NCBI RefSeq assembly: GCF_018499875.1
Contig: NZ_JAHBAY010000005.1
Location: 124,001-188,000, forward strand
Reading direction: 5' to 3'
Source of the DNA: Kineosporia corallincola
Lineage (GTDB): Bacteria; Actinomycetota; Actinomycetes; Actinomycetales; Kineosporiaceae
DNA length: 64,000 bases
Shown in pieces: positions 50,714 through 59,213 of the stretch. The notes beneath the pieces are model-generated. The model saw only the letters and a list, made by a program, of their open reading frames with translations. It was not told where the DNA came from and did not search any database. A program made the translations under genes and the position numbers. Position 1 is the first letter of the stretch. Each line of letters starts with the position of its first letter.

Positions 50714-51810
50714 GGGACGAGCTCCTGTTCTGACGACTGCGGCGTCTGAGGGGCGGGAAGCACGGGGGCCCACGGCCACGGCGGGTCGGGCAGGTCACGG
50801 CGCAGCACCGGGGCGATCTGCGACTGGAACAGCTCGAGGCTCGCCCGGTGCTCGGCCTCCGGCAGCCCGGGGGCGTCGGCCTGCACGTTCAGCACGCTGT
50901 GGCCGAACTGCTCGTGGTAGCGGTGCACCTTCTCGATCACCTGCTGCGGGCTGCCGATCAGCGCCGAGCTGCGCTCCACGTAGTCGTCCAGCGTGGCGAA
51001 CACCGGCTCCAGGCCCATCCGGCGCTGCATGGCCAGGTGCCCGGCGAACACCGGCGCGTAGGCCGCCAGCGCGTCCTGCGAGCGCGGCCGCGCGTGGTAG
51101 CCGGCCGAGGCAGCGCCGACCGTGGCCAGCGCCGGGTCGTGGCCGTAGTGTGCCCAGCGCTCGCGGTAGTGGCGGATCAGCTCGGCGTACGGGCCGATCG
51201 CGTGGGTGACGTTGGCGGAGAACAGCGGGTCACCGTAACGTGCTGCCAGATCCACCGATTCGCGGCTGGTGGCGCTGCCGTGCCAGACCCGGACCGGCTG
51301 CTGGAGCGGTCTTGGCCAGGCTTCGGCCTCGTGCAGCGGCGGCCGGAAACGGGTTTCGGCGGTGACCCTGGGGTTGCGCCACAGGGCCCGGAACACCTCG
51401 TACGACTCGGCGTTGCGGGCCCACTGGTCGTCGGGGGTGACGTTGAACAGCTCGCGCTGGGCGGCGCCGTTGCCCTTGCCGATGATCAGTTCCAGCCGGC
51501 CGCCGGAGAGGTGGTCGAGCGTGGCGTAGTCTTCGTAGGCGCGCACCGGGTCGAGCAGACTCAGGGTGGTGACGGTGGTGAACAGCCGGATCCGCCGGGT
51601 CAGGGCGGCCAGGTGGCTGAGCACCACGGTGGGCGAGGAGGAGATGAACGGCCGCTCGTGCCGCTCCCCCACGCCGAACCCGTCGAACCCGAGTTGCTCG
51701 GCCAGCAGGGCCTTCTCGATCACCTCGGCGAACCGCTGCGAGGTGGACTTCTGGACGCCGGTGACGGGGTCGGGTGCGTGGACGATCAGGGTGCTGAGCA
51801 GAAATCTCAT
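50710..51810 (-). CDS. LLM-class flavin monooxygenase, 366 aa
   Basis: Opens MRFLLSTLIVHAPDPVTGVQKSTSQRFAEVIEKALLAEQLGFDGFGVGERHERPFISSSP, where GERHE is the canonical luciferase-like active-site motif. LDHLSGGRLELIIGKGNGAAQRELFNV follows. Distinct from the NtaA-type enzymes: closer to the bacterial-luciferase-like group that includes alkanal monooxygenase-type proteins. Directly coupled to the MsnO8 gene. The upstream space holds a TAGACAATG motif and a dyad. Confidence 0.9.
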   Translation of the reverse strand: MRFLLSTLIVHAPDPVTGVQKSTSQRFAEVIEKALLAEQLGFDGFGVGERHERPFISSSPTVVLSHLAALTRRIRLFTTVTTLSLLDPVRAYEDYATLDHLSGGRLELIIGKGNGAAQRELFNVTPDDQWARNAESYEVFRALWRNPRVTAETRFRPPLHEAEAWPRPLQQPVRVWHGSATSRESVDLAARYGDPLFSANVTHAIGPYAELIRHYRERWAHYGHDPALATVGAASAGYHARPRSQDALAAYAPVFAGHLAMQRRMGLEPVFATLDDYVERSSALIGSPQQVIEKVHRYHEQFGHSVLNVQADAPGLPEAEHRASLELFQSQIAPVLRRDLPDPPWPWAPVLPAPQTPQSSEQELVP

Positions 51811-51866
51811 GCGACGGTGTCGCCGGCCGCGCGGATCTGGCGCGGATCGGCGGAACTCCCTTCCGG

Positions 51867-51919
51867 CCTGACGGTATTCGTCAGGTTAACCCGCTCGTTC
51901 GACCACTGTCCATTGTCTA
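51867..51919. promoter_or_regulatory. Dyad and TAGACAATG motif upstream of two LLM genes
   Basis: CCTGACG-GTATT-CGTCAGG (51867-51885) is a perfect 7-bp dyad. CATTGTCTA (51911-51919) reads TAGACAATG on the minus strand, exactly as at 41719 and 54386. Both fall in the 128-nt gap before the 51810 start, the only sizeable gap within 49.6-54 kb. Confidence 0.55.
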
Positions 51920-51938
51920 TGGATTTGATCGGGATGAC

Positions 51939-52832
51939 CTATCCGACGACGATCGGGGAGGGCAGGCCGAACACCTGGCGCAGAGTCGATCCGGTGGCCG
52001 GTTCCAGGCGCGGCACAACAGATTTGAGGACGCCGATGAGCTCGTCCCGGCCTCCCGTCGTCGCCAGTTCCAGGCCGTCCAGGGCGTGGGCCGTGGTCCA
52101 CCGGGCCAGCTCCGAGGCGGTGGTGCGGCCGTTCTCGCGCACGATGCCGGCCCGGGCCAGCAGCGCCACCTGGTCGCGGCGGCGGCCGGAGCGGGCGACC
52201 GCCTCGGTCAGCCGGGTGTCGCCGCCGTCGACCAGCTCGATCCGGGGCACCACGAGCACGTCGGCCAGGGCGATGGCCGCGCTCCGGTCCAGATCGTCGC
52301 GCCCGTCCGCCACCAGCAACGGAAGCCCTTGCGGCGAAACTTCTTCCAGCGCCCCGGAGACCCGGTAGAAGCGTCCCTCGTGGGCCACCTGCCCGCCGCC
52401 CCACAGCTGGTTCAGCACGGTGGCGTACTCGGCCCAGCGGTTCGGCCGGGCGGCCCCCGAGACGTCCACCGGAAGGCCGGGTTTCGGCAGGTCGTCGGCG
52501 GCGGCCGCGGTCACCGCGTCACCGTCGCCGGCCCGCAGCGCGAGCCCGGACCGGCCGCCCGTGGCCCGGTCCAGCGAGGCGATCCGCCGGGCCAGGTCGT
52601 AGGGCGCGTTGTGGGTGGTGGGGGCGTCGACGATCCAGTGCAGCCCGGGCTGGCGGGCGGACAGGTACGAGGCCACAGACCCGGCGTCGAGCAGGGCGAG
52701 CTCGCCGGGTGGGCCGTCGCTCACCCGGATCGCGCTGACCCCCACGTCGGCCGCCACGGCGGCCACCTCGTGCGCCTGCTCCAGGGTCAGGCCGTCACCG
52801 ACGGCCAGGTCGAGGATCACCACGAGAGGCAT
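51939..52832 (-). CDS. LLM-class flavin oxidoreductase, short form, 297 aa
   Basis: Smaller than typical (usual 340-450). PLVVILDLAVGDGLTLEQAHEVAAVAADVGVSAIRVSDG is a barrel start without the His found in others; ATGGRSGLALRAGDGDAV replaces the usual GRAGWNVVTS. The second half (NRWAEYATVLNQLWGGGQVAHEGRFYRVSGALEEVSPQGLPLLVADG) is well conserved. It may be a partner subunit or degenerate paralogue of the next enzyme, whose gene lies 3 nt upstream. Missing C-terminal helix ~ truncated relative to family. Confidence 0.82.
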   Translation of the reverse strand: MPLVVILDLAVGDGLTLEQAHEVAAVAADVGVSAIRVSDGPPGELALLDAGSVASYLSARQPGLHWIVDAPTTHNAPYDLARRIASLDRATGGRSGLALRAGDGDAVTAAAADDLPKPGLPVDVSGAARPNRWAEYATVLNQLWGGGQVAHEGRFYRVSGALEEVSPQGLPLLVADGRDDLDRSAAIALADVLVVPRIELVDGGDTRLTEAVARSGRRRDQVALLARAGIVRENGRTTASELARWTTAHALDGLELATTGGRDELIGVLKSVVPRLEPATGSTLRQVFGLPSPIVVG

Positions 52833-52835
52833 CGC

Positions 52836-54062
52836 TCACCGGCTCCCGGTCAGGGACGCCGCGCGGCGGCGTCCGGCGGGCGCCACCGGCAGGCCGAGAT
52901 GACCTCGCAGGGTGCGGTTCTCGTAGCCGTCGCGGAACAGGCCGCGACGGCGCAGCTCGGGCACCAGGTGCTCGGTGAACGCCTCCAGCGCGTCCGGGCC
53001 GTCGCCTCCGGGGACGACGTCGAAGCCGTCCGCGGCCCCCGCGCGCACCCAGCGCTCCAGCTCGTCGGCGACCCGGCCGGGGGTGCCGGCCACGGCCCGG
53101 TGACCGTCGCGGCGGGCCGGCAACGGCGTGACCTCGCGGGCCTCGTGCTCGGTGCTGCTCAGCAGGGTGGTGACGGCGGGCAGCACCAGCACCGCGTCCG
53201 GGTCGCGGCCCGCGGCGTGGGCGGTGGCCCGGACCGCGGTGCGGAAGGCGCGGGAGCGCGCGATGCCGGCCCGCTCGCCCCTGCCGTGCTCGGGGTCGCG
53301 GTTGTCGTGGGCGGTGGATCGTGCGTGGATCACCACGTCGGCCACCCCCGCGACCTCCGCGCCGCCCGGCCAGACCAGCACCGGGCGTCCCTGGGCCGAG
53401 AGAAGGTCGTTGCGGCGGTTCCAGCGGGCCAGCACGGCGCCCACCGCCTCGGTGCGGCGGCGGGCCCGCTCGGGCCGGCCGGGCTCTTCGAGGGCACCGA
53501 AACGGGCTGCGCCGGTAGGGTTGTCCGAACCGACGTGCCAGCCCACCCGGCCGCCGCTGAGGAAGTCCAGGTCGGCCAGGCGGCGGGCGAGCTCCAGCGG
53601 GTCGCCGTGAGCGGCGGGCAGGGTGCCGATCAGGCCGATCCGCTCGGTGACGGCGGCGAGCCGGGCCAGCAGGCCGGCCGGGTCGGGACCGTCGTCGGTG
53701 AGGGTGACCGCGTCGAGGCCGGCCGCCTCGGCGAGGCGGACGGCGGCGAGCAACCGGTCGATGTCGGCCGGACGACCGGGTGCGGCTTCACGGCCGGGTG
53801 CGGCCCTACCACTCGATGCGGCTTCACCACCCGGTGCGGCTTCACGGCCGGGTGCGGCCCTACCACTCGATGCGGCTTCACCACCCGGTGCGGCTTCACG
53901 CGCCGGCTCGGCCACGCCGCTCGGCTCGCTGATACGGCTCGGCTCGGCCACCCGACCGGGCCCGGCCACCCGGCTCGGTCGGTTCACGGCGGCGGTCGCA
54001 CCCGTGGCTCGCGGCGCGGCCCGGGGCGGGAGGGTCAGGGTGAGGTGGATCCGGCGGTTCAT
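52836..54062 (-). CDS. LLM-class flavin monooxygenase with repeat insertion, 408 aa
   Basis: The barrel begins NRRIHLTLTLPPRA and resumes at DIDRLLAAVRLAEAAGLDAVTLTDDG; in between is a 75-residue Ala/Pro/Gly/Arg/Glu stretch from a 54-bp DNA repeat, located where paralogues have the substrate-loop after strand 1. The rest is standard: LDFLSGGRVGWHVGSDNPTGAARF, ENRTLRGHLGLPVAPAGR at the end. First gene after the third leader peptide. Whether the insertion leaves it active is unclear. Confidence 0.85.
   Translation of the reverse strand: MNRRIHLTLTLPPRAAPRATGATAAVNRPSRVAGPGRVAEPSRISEPSGVAEPAREAAPGGEAASSGRAAPGREAAPGGEAASSGRAAPGREAAPGRPADIDRLLAAVRLAEAAGLDAVTLTDDGPDPAGLLARLAAVTERIGLIGTLPAAHGDPLELARRLADLDFLSGGRVGWHVGSDNPTGAARFGALEEPGRPERARRRTEAVGAVLARWNRRNDLLSAQGRPVLVWPGGAEVAGVADVVIHARSTAHDNRDPEHGRGERAGIARSRAFRTAVRATAHAAGRDPDAVLVLPAVTTLLSSTEHEAREVTPLPARRDGHRAVAGTPGRVADELERWVRAGAADGFDVVPGGDGPDALEAFTEHLVPELRRRGLFRDGYENRTLRGHLGLPVAPAGRRRAASLTGSR
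53781..53900. repeat. 54-bp tandem repeat, 2.2 perfect copies, inside an LLM gene
   Basis: Two identical 54-bp units (53781-53834, 53835-53888) plus 12 bases of a third. Each unit encodes an 18-residue Ala/Gly/Arg/Glu/Ser block on the minus strand. Perfect identity suggests very recent or frequently rearranged duplication. Confidence 0.9.
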
Positions 54063-54116
54063 GCCCGGGTCTCCGGGCGGGTACGACTACGCACGTCGGT
54101 TCCTTCTGATCAGGCC

Positions 54117-54224
54117 GGCCCGCCCAGGGGCGGGCCACGCGAAGAACCAGGATCGGGAAGTGAGGAAAACGCCGGGAAGGGGTGACGGGAGCGCGTTCCG
54201 GGGCACTCCGCCGAAGAATCGGCG
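54117..54224 (-). promoter_or_regulatory. Two hairpins between leader peptide and LLM gene
   Basis: CGCCGA-AGAA-TCGGCG (54209-54224) and GGCCCGCC-CAGG-GGCGGGCC (54117-54136) are perfect stems in the 206-nt region between leader stop and LLM start. A layout of leader peptide plus mutually spaced hairpins fits transcription or translation attenuation. Confidence 0.5.
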
Positions 54225-54268
54225 CCCGTGACACCCTGCCCGGCCTAAGCTTTCAGACAACGGCGAGG

Positions 54269-54340
54269 TCAACACCGGGCGCTGGAGACCCGTGACAGGT
54301 CTAGCCAGCGCACGCTCGTGAGCAGTGGACCTCGTTTCAT
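54269..54340 (-). CDS. Cys-terminated leader peptide, 23 aa
   Basis: Starts MKRGPLLTSV and ends RWLDLSRVSSARC, with the single Cys codon directly before the stop. The LDLSRVSSARC tail clearly parallels VDLLRVCTSLCR of the leader at 41560-41646, so the two are related regulatory peptides. It lies between the divergent promoter region and the 54062 LLM gene, with hairpins after it. Stalling at the terminal Cys codon when cysteine is low is the likely signal. Confidence 0.72.
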   Translation of the reverse strand: MKRGPLLTSVRWLDLSRVSSARC

Positions 54341-54363
54341 GACATCCAGTGTCCGGGCGGTGA

Positions 54364-54400
54364 CCTACATTGTCAATCATTTCTGTAGACAATGTAGGCT
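54364..54400. promoter_or_regulatory. Divergent operator and leaderless promoter of the SsuD-like gene
   Basis: CCTACATTGTC and its exact complement GACAATGTAGG (11-bp arms, 13-nt centre, 54364-54398) form a strong operator. It contains TAGACAATG. On the plus strand TTGTCA (54370-54375) and TAGGCT (54395-54400) could be -35/-10, and the ATG at 54407 is then only 6 nt away, implying a leaderless transcript. Confidence 0.65.
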
Positions 54401-54406
54401 GACCCG

Positions 54407-55471
54407 ATGTCGCTGGATTTTCTCTGGTACATCCCGAACACGGTCGAACCCGGGCACCGCGGCGACGACACCACCGAGGGCTGGGGCTCTCTGGACTACT
54501 CCACCGGGCTGGCCCGGGCGGCGGAGCGGCACGGGTGGTCGGGGGCCCTGATCGGCACCAGCTGGGGCCGGCCCGACACCTTCACCGTGGCCACCGCCCT
54601 GGCCGCGCGCACCACCACCTTCCGGCCCCTGGTCGCGGTGCGGCCCGGCTACTGGCACCCGGCCCAGTTCGCCGCGGCCGCAGCCACTCTCGACCAGCTC
54701 AGCCAGGGCCGGGCGCTGGTGAACATCGTCAGCGGGCTGGACCAGCCCGCCGCCTACGGCGACGACGTGACCGACTCCCCGCAGCGCTACGCGCGCACCC
54801 AGGAGTTCATGCATTTGGTACGACGGCTGTGGACCGAGCCCGAGGTGACGTTCGAGGGGCGGTTCTATCGGGTCACCGATGCCACCCTCGCCCATCGTCC
54901 TTACGCTTCGCCGCCTCCGCTGTACTTCGGCGGGGCCTCGCCGGCCGCCGAGCGGGTCGCCGCGGCGGAGGCCGACGTGCAGCTGTTCTGGGGCGAGCCG
55001 CTGGAGGCCCTGGCCGAAAGGATCGCCCGACTGCGCGAACTCAGCGCCGACCGGGTGCACGCACCACTGGAGTTCGGCCTGCGCATCACCACCCTGGTGC
55101 GCGACACCACGCAGGAGGCCTGGGCGGAGGCCGAGGCCCGGGTGGCCCGCATGCGCGGCGAGCAGCCCGAGGCCTGGTGGCAGGGCAACCGCGAGCACGC
55201 CGTGGGCCAGCGCCGCCTGTACGACCTGGCCGAGCGCGGCGAGGTGCTCGACACCTGCCTCTACACCACGCCGGGCACGGTCGGCGGCGGTGGCGCGGGC
55301 AGCACCTGGCTGGTCGGCTCGCCCACCGACGTGGCCCAGGCCCTGCTGCGCTATCGCGGCCTGGGCATCACCCGGTTCATCCTGTCCGACACCCCGTACC
55401 AGCGGGAGATCCGGCGGCTGGGCGAGCAGCTCCTGCCGCTGCTGAGAGAACCCGGAACCGAAGACGCCTGA
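54407..55471 (+). CDS. ssuD: FMNH2-dependent alkanesulfonate monooxygenase (SsuD-like), 354 aa
   Basis: Would release sulfite from alkanesulfonates using reduced FMN. LDFLWYIPNTVEPGHRGDDTTEGWGSLDYSTGLARAAERHGWSGALIGTSWGRPDTFTVATALAARTT and VAVRPGYWHPAQFAAAAATLDQLSQGRALVNIVSG match the SsuD group; R-P-G-Y-W-H-P contains the substrate-side Arg and His. RRLWTEPEVTFEGRFYRV and PPPLYFGGASPAAERVAA follow. No ribosome binding site, consistent with a leaderless message. Its reductase partner (SsuE) is not in the window. Confidence 0.88.
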   Translation: MSLDFLWYIPNTVEPGHRGDDTTEGWGSLDYSTGLARAAERHGWSGALIGTSWGRPDTFTVATALAARTTTFRPLVAVRPGYWHPAQFAAAAATLDQLSQGRALVNIVSGLDQPAAYGDDVTDSPQRYARTQEFMHLVRRLWTEPEVTFEGRFYRVTDATLAHRPYASPPPLYFGGASPAAERVAAAEADVQLFWGEPLEALAERIARLRELSADRVHAPLEFGLRITTLVRDTTQEAWAEAEARVARMRGEQPEAWWQGNREHAVGQRRLYDLAERGEVLDTCLYTTPGTVGGGGAGSTWLVGSPTDVAQALLRYRGLGITRFILSDTPYQREIRRLGEQLLPLLREPGTEDA

Positions 55472-55582
55472 ATCCCCCGTCGGGGCAATGGGTCAGGATC
55501 TGTTCCGGGGACTGGGCGCGAGCCACTCCAGCCGTTCTTGCGAGAAGACGAATCCGCCCTCGGGAAACCAGGACCGAAGGAG

Positions 55583-55610
55583 GGTGGCCGGTCGTCTGGC
55601 CCCGGCCACC
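55583..55610. terminator. Hairpin between convergent genes
   Basis: GGTGGCCGG and CCGGCCACC (9-bp stem, 10-nt loop) lie in the 187-nt gap between the SsuD-like gene and the conflict-system gene, both ending toward it. The rest of the gap shows nothing else. Confidence 0.6.
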
Positions 55611-55658
55611 TCTCACCTCGACACCGACGCCCTGGTCCCACCAGTGGGCTGAGCAGTT

Positions 55659-58600
55659 TCAGCCGGCCGCCAGGTGACGAATCTCCTCGACGACGTGGTC
55701 AGGTTCGGCCAGGCACTTCCAGAGGGGCACCCGCAGTACCGCCACCTCGTCCCCAGAGGCACTGTCGACGACGTCCAGCCTGGCCAGAACACGACGCAGG
55801 GCCCGCCCGTCCGGGTCCCCGCCTGGATCGTCCACCAGGACCGCGACCCCCTTGCCGGGACCCGAGACCAGCAGATCGACGGGATGTCCCGCGAAATGCG
55901 GGTCCCACCGCACGGTGAACCCTGACGCGCGCAGTCCCCCGATGAGCCGGTCCACGGAGCGCTCACCGTCGAGCTGAACCGGCGCAGACGTCGCCGGTGG
56001 TTGTGCCAGCTTGCTCAGCAGGCCGTTCTGCCCGGACCACCACGATCGATCGCCCACGACGATCAGCTGGGACTTGGCCCGGGTGATGGCTACGTTCCAC
56101 AGGTTGGTCTGCCCGACGAGCCAGCCGCGGGTGCGTTCGGTGATACCCGAGGCGCCCACCGCCGAGATCACCATGACATCACACTCACTGCCTTGAAACT
56201 TGTGCACCGTCGCGCATTTCACCCGACCGTCCAGACCGGCGGCCCGCAGCTCGCGGACCAGGAGCTTCTGGTGGGCCGACAGCGGGGTCACGACGCCGAT
56301 CGACGCCGCCGGATACGTCCGGCACAGTTGCTCGACCTCGGCGACCACGGCCCGGGCCTCGGTGTCGTTCTGGCCCGATCCGGTGACACCGCGGGTGAAG
56401 TGGCCGGTGACGTCCACCCACCGGAATGCCTCGTCGGCCGGCGCCTTCAGACTCTCCGGGGAGGTCAGCACAGTGAGCCGCCCCTGATAGACCACCTGGT
56501 TGGGTACACCGATGATGTTCGGGTGGCACCGGTAATGCTGGTCCAGAAGATGCGACTGCCCCGCCGCGAGGGCGAACGCATCGTAGGCGGAATCCTTTTC
56601 GTACAGAAGACGGCGTTGCGCCATCCAGCCTTCGCCCAGGCCCGCGCGAGCCCGCTGGTCCCGGTCGTCCTCCGGCGACAACTGCACCACCGGTGTCAGC
56701 TGTCTGGGGTCCCCGATGACGAGAACCCGCCGGGCCCGGAAGAGCATGGGGAGGATCGCCGGGATGGTGCACTGGGCGGCCTCGTCGATGATCACCAGAT
56801 CGAACATCGCCGGTTTCAGAGGAAGCACGCGCGCAGACTGTGTGGTCACCGCCCAGCCCGGAACGGCTGCCAGCATCGCCGGCTGCTGACTCCAGCTGCG
56901 CGGACGGTCGCCCGACATCTCGTCCGCGCGCTTGCGCAGCAACTCCTGGTGGGCGGTGACCCGCTGGACGATCTGGGCCTTCAGCAACTGACGGCTGTGC
57001 TCGACGAGCGGCTCCCAGCGCAACTCCCCCCACATCGCCTCCACGCTCGAGGGCAGCATCTCCAGGGACATGCGGGTGTCACGCCAGCACAACTCGGTGA
57101 ACGCCCCGTCGCGCAGCTCGGCAATGGCCTCACGATCACCGACACCTTGTCTGCGCAGCTGCCACCGATGCCACCATCCGGTCCACCGGCTGTCCAGCGC
57201 CCGGCCGGTTCTCACGACAAGTTTCTTCAGTTCGGCATCGCCGTCCGGAAGCGACAGGCCACTGACCCGATCCCGCTCGACCGCCAGCGCGGCCAGATCC
57301 CGTTCCAGCAGGCGCCAGGTGTCGAGGTCCTTGCGGATACGCTCGGTGGTCTGGGCGAGCAGCCGGAGTTCCTCACGAGGCGTGCGCTCGTCAGGAACCG
57401 AAGATCCGTTTTTGGGGACTCTTTCGAGGATCTCGGCCAAGAGCTCGGGTTCTTTGGCCTGTTCTTTCTTGTTGCCGCTCCGCAGCAGCAGCCCAGGACC
57501 GACTGTTCCGGATATCCGATCGACCACCTGATCGACCGCCTGGTTGTTCGTCGAGCCGATCAGCACGCTCTGGCCCATGGCGGTCGCCGTGGCCAGCAGT
57601 GCACCGACGAGCTGGCTCTTGCCTGTTCCCGGCGGTCCCTGCGCGACGGTGAGTCGCGAGGACATCGCGGCTCGGATGATCTCTTCCTGGGTTTCGCTCA
57701 CCTTCTCTGGTGACACCGCGACGACATTGATGTCCGGCGAGTTGTCCAAGTCGCCGGTCAGCGCCGCGAGCGCCGTGCCCGCGATCTGCCCCGGCTGCTT
57801 GGCGATCCCCTCGAGGTCCTGGGTCAGCCGGGCCACCGGTGAGCTGCCGGATCCGGCCGAGAAGAGAAATCCCGCGTTCTGCACCCGGTTGAACGGCCCG
57901 CGCCGGACCGTTCCCGTCAGGTTCGCCGGATCCAGCGCGGTCACGGGTCGCAGGTCGAAGGTCGAGGCGACACGACTGGCGGTCTGCCCGAGCGAGTCCA
58001 GATCCCCGGGGACGAACGTCTCGCCCACGGTCCGCTGCAACTCGTCCGCCTCCACGGCAGACAGGTCGTAGTGGTCGATCAGCGCCGGGCTGGGCCGGGG
58101 CGGCTGGGGATGGAGCAGCCCGTCGTCGCCGACGGTCAGATCGCACACCAGGAGCGGCGCCAGCCACACCTGCCGCTGGCCTCGCCGTTGCAGCGCGACC
58201 ACCGGATAGCCGTACTGGAGCTGCTGTTCCTTGTCCGGAGCGGACTGTACGAGGGCTCGTGCCGAGTCCCAGAGCGGTACCGGTTCCACCGACGAGAGCA
58301 CGGTCTCCGGTCCTGACGGGGCTGCCGCGTACGTCTCGTACCGGCCGGCGTCAACGAAGAACTCCAGCACGGCGCTTCTGCGCAGACAGGCGACGTAATA
58401 GCTGAGCAGACGCCGCCATTGGTCGGCATCGAAGGGCGTGTCGTCCGGCGCACGGTGTTCGGCCACGGTCCTCCGCTGCCGGGGCGTCTGCGACGACGCC
58501 ACCAGGCGGATAGGCTCGGTCACGCCTTCACTCGACTCGACGGGAGCCTGCTGCCGGCGCGACATCTCGGCCATCACGTACCGGGACAGGTCGCTGGTCG

Positions 58601-59213
58601 TGATCCAGCCGTCCTCGGAGGTCGCCTGTGCCTCGCCCCGCAGACCGTTGAGCACGGCCTCGGTGAACAGGGACGGCTTGTCGGACCCCTGCGCCTTGGA
58701 CTCCTTGTCGTACGGGCTCGACTGGAGCATGTAGGTGCCGCGCTCGTACCTGCCACGACGTGGTTCCTGGCGCACGGCACCGGTGAAACGGTGCCGCGCG
58801 GTGAACGATCCCGAGAAACAGCAATCAAGCAGCACGATCTTCTGGCTGGCCTTGGTGATGTTCAGCATGTGCCGGAGGATGCCGTCGACGTCGAACGCGG
58901 TGGCGTGAAAATTGCCCGCCCGGGTATCAGTCGCCGCGAGAAACACGGACTGCCGGTCGACATGCCTCAGCCCGTGGCCCGAGAAGTAGAACAGCGCGAG
59001 GTCCCCGGGGCCCCGGGCGCCGTAGAACTCCTCCACGACGTGCCGCATCTCACCGGCCGTCAGGTCGAGATGAGATTCGGCGGTGTCGAAGTCCCCGTCG
59101 GCATCGAGAACGGCCTTCAGCTCCTCGACATCGCGCCGGACGCCGGGTAGAGGCGTGAGCGTACGGTCCTCCCGGTGGACCGAGGTACCGAGAAGCAACG
59201 CGTGCCGCCCCAT
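55659..59213 (-). CDS. Caspase-like protease fused to SF1 helicase and REase-like domain, 1184 aa
   Basis: Domain 1 (1-240): caspase/metacaspase fold, with catalytic His80 in FYFSGHGLRH and Cys131/132 in LLDCCFSGS. Domain 2 (about 500-1060): superfamily 1 DNA2/NAM7-type helicase, Walker A QGPPGTGKSQLV (525-536), Walker B VIIDEAAQC (807-815), GDPRQLTPV, YRCHPNII, TVHKFQGSE and VAITRAKSQL. Domain 3 (1085-1184): restriction-endonuclease-like core with PVDLLVSG and AVLVDDPGG; the acidic residue usual in ...E-x-D-G is Leu, so cleavage may be lost. Region 250-500 is unassigned. It is one base overlapped with the EACC1 gene. The layout points to a defence or programmed-death system. Confidence 0.85.
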   Translation of the reverse strand: MGRHALLLGTSVHREDRTLTPLPGVRRDVEELKAVLDADGDFDTAESHLDLTAGEMRHVVEEFYGARGPGDLALFYFSGHGLRHVDRQSVFLAATDTRAGNFHATAFDVDGILRHMLNITKASQKIVLLDCCFSGSFTARHRFTGAVRQEPRRGRYERGTYMLQSSPYDKESKAQGSDKPSLFTEAVLNGLRGEAQATSEDGWITTSDLSRYVMAEMSRRQQAPVESSEGVTEPIRLVASSQTPRQRRTVAEHRAPDDTPFDADQWRRLLSYYVACLRRSAVLEFFVDAGRYETYAAAPSGPETVLSSVEPVPLWDSARALVQSAPDKEQQLQYGYPVVALQRRGQRQVWLAPLLVCDLTVGDDGLLHPQPPRPSPALIDHYDLSAVEADELQRTVGETFVPGDLDSLGQTASRVASTFDLRPVTALDPANLTGTVRRGPFNRVQNAGFLFSAGSGSSPVARLTQDLEGIAKQPGQIAGTALAALTGDLDNSPDINVVAVSPEKVSETQEEIIRAAMSSRLTVAQGPPGTGKSQLVGALLATATAMGQSVLIGSTNNQAVDQVVDRISGTVGPGLLLRSGNKKEQAKEPELLAEILERVPKNGSSVPDERTPREELRLLAQTTERIRKDLDTWRLLERDLAALAVERDRVSGLSLPDGDAELKKLVVRTGRALDSRWTGWWHRWQLRRQGVGDREAIAELRDGAFTELCWRDTRMSLEMLPSSVEAMWGELRWEPLVEHSRQLLKAQIVQRVTAHQELLRKRADEMSGDRPRSWSQQPAMLAAVPGWAVTTQSARVLPLKPAMFDLVIIDEAAQCTIPAILPMLFRARRVLVIGDPRQLTPVVQLSPEDDRDQRARAGLGEGWMAQRRLLYEKDSAYDAFALAAGQSHLLDQHYRCHPNIIGVPNQVVYQGRLTVLTSPESLKAPADEAFRWVDVTGHFTRGVTGSGQNDTEARAVVAEVEQLCRTYPAASIGVVTPLSAHQKLLVRELRAAGLDGRVKCATVHKFQGSECDVMVISAVGASGITERTRGWLVGQTNLWNVAITRAKSQLIVVGDRSWWSGQNGLLSKLAQPPATSAPVQLDGERSVDRLIGGLRASGFTVRWDPHFAGHPVDLLVSGPGKGVAVLVDDPGGDPDGRALRRVLARLDVVDSASGDEVAVLRVPLWKCLAEPDHVVEEIRHLAAG

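Noticed and set aside
53781-53900. CRISPR-like repeat array
   Set aside because: The units are contiguous without spacers and keep the reading frame of the LLM gene.
54087-54392. 101-residue minus-strand frame covering the third leader region
   Set aside because: It lacks protein-like composition and overlaps the operator, leader peptide and hairpins, which explain the region better.
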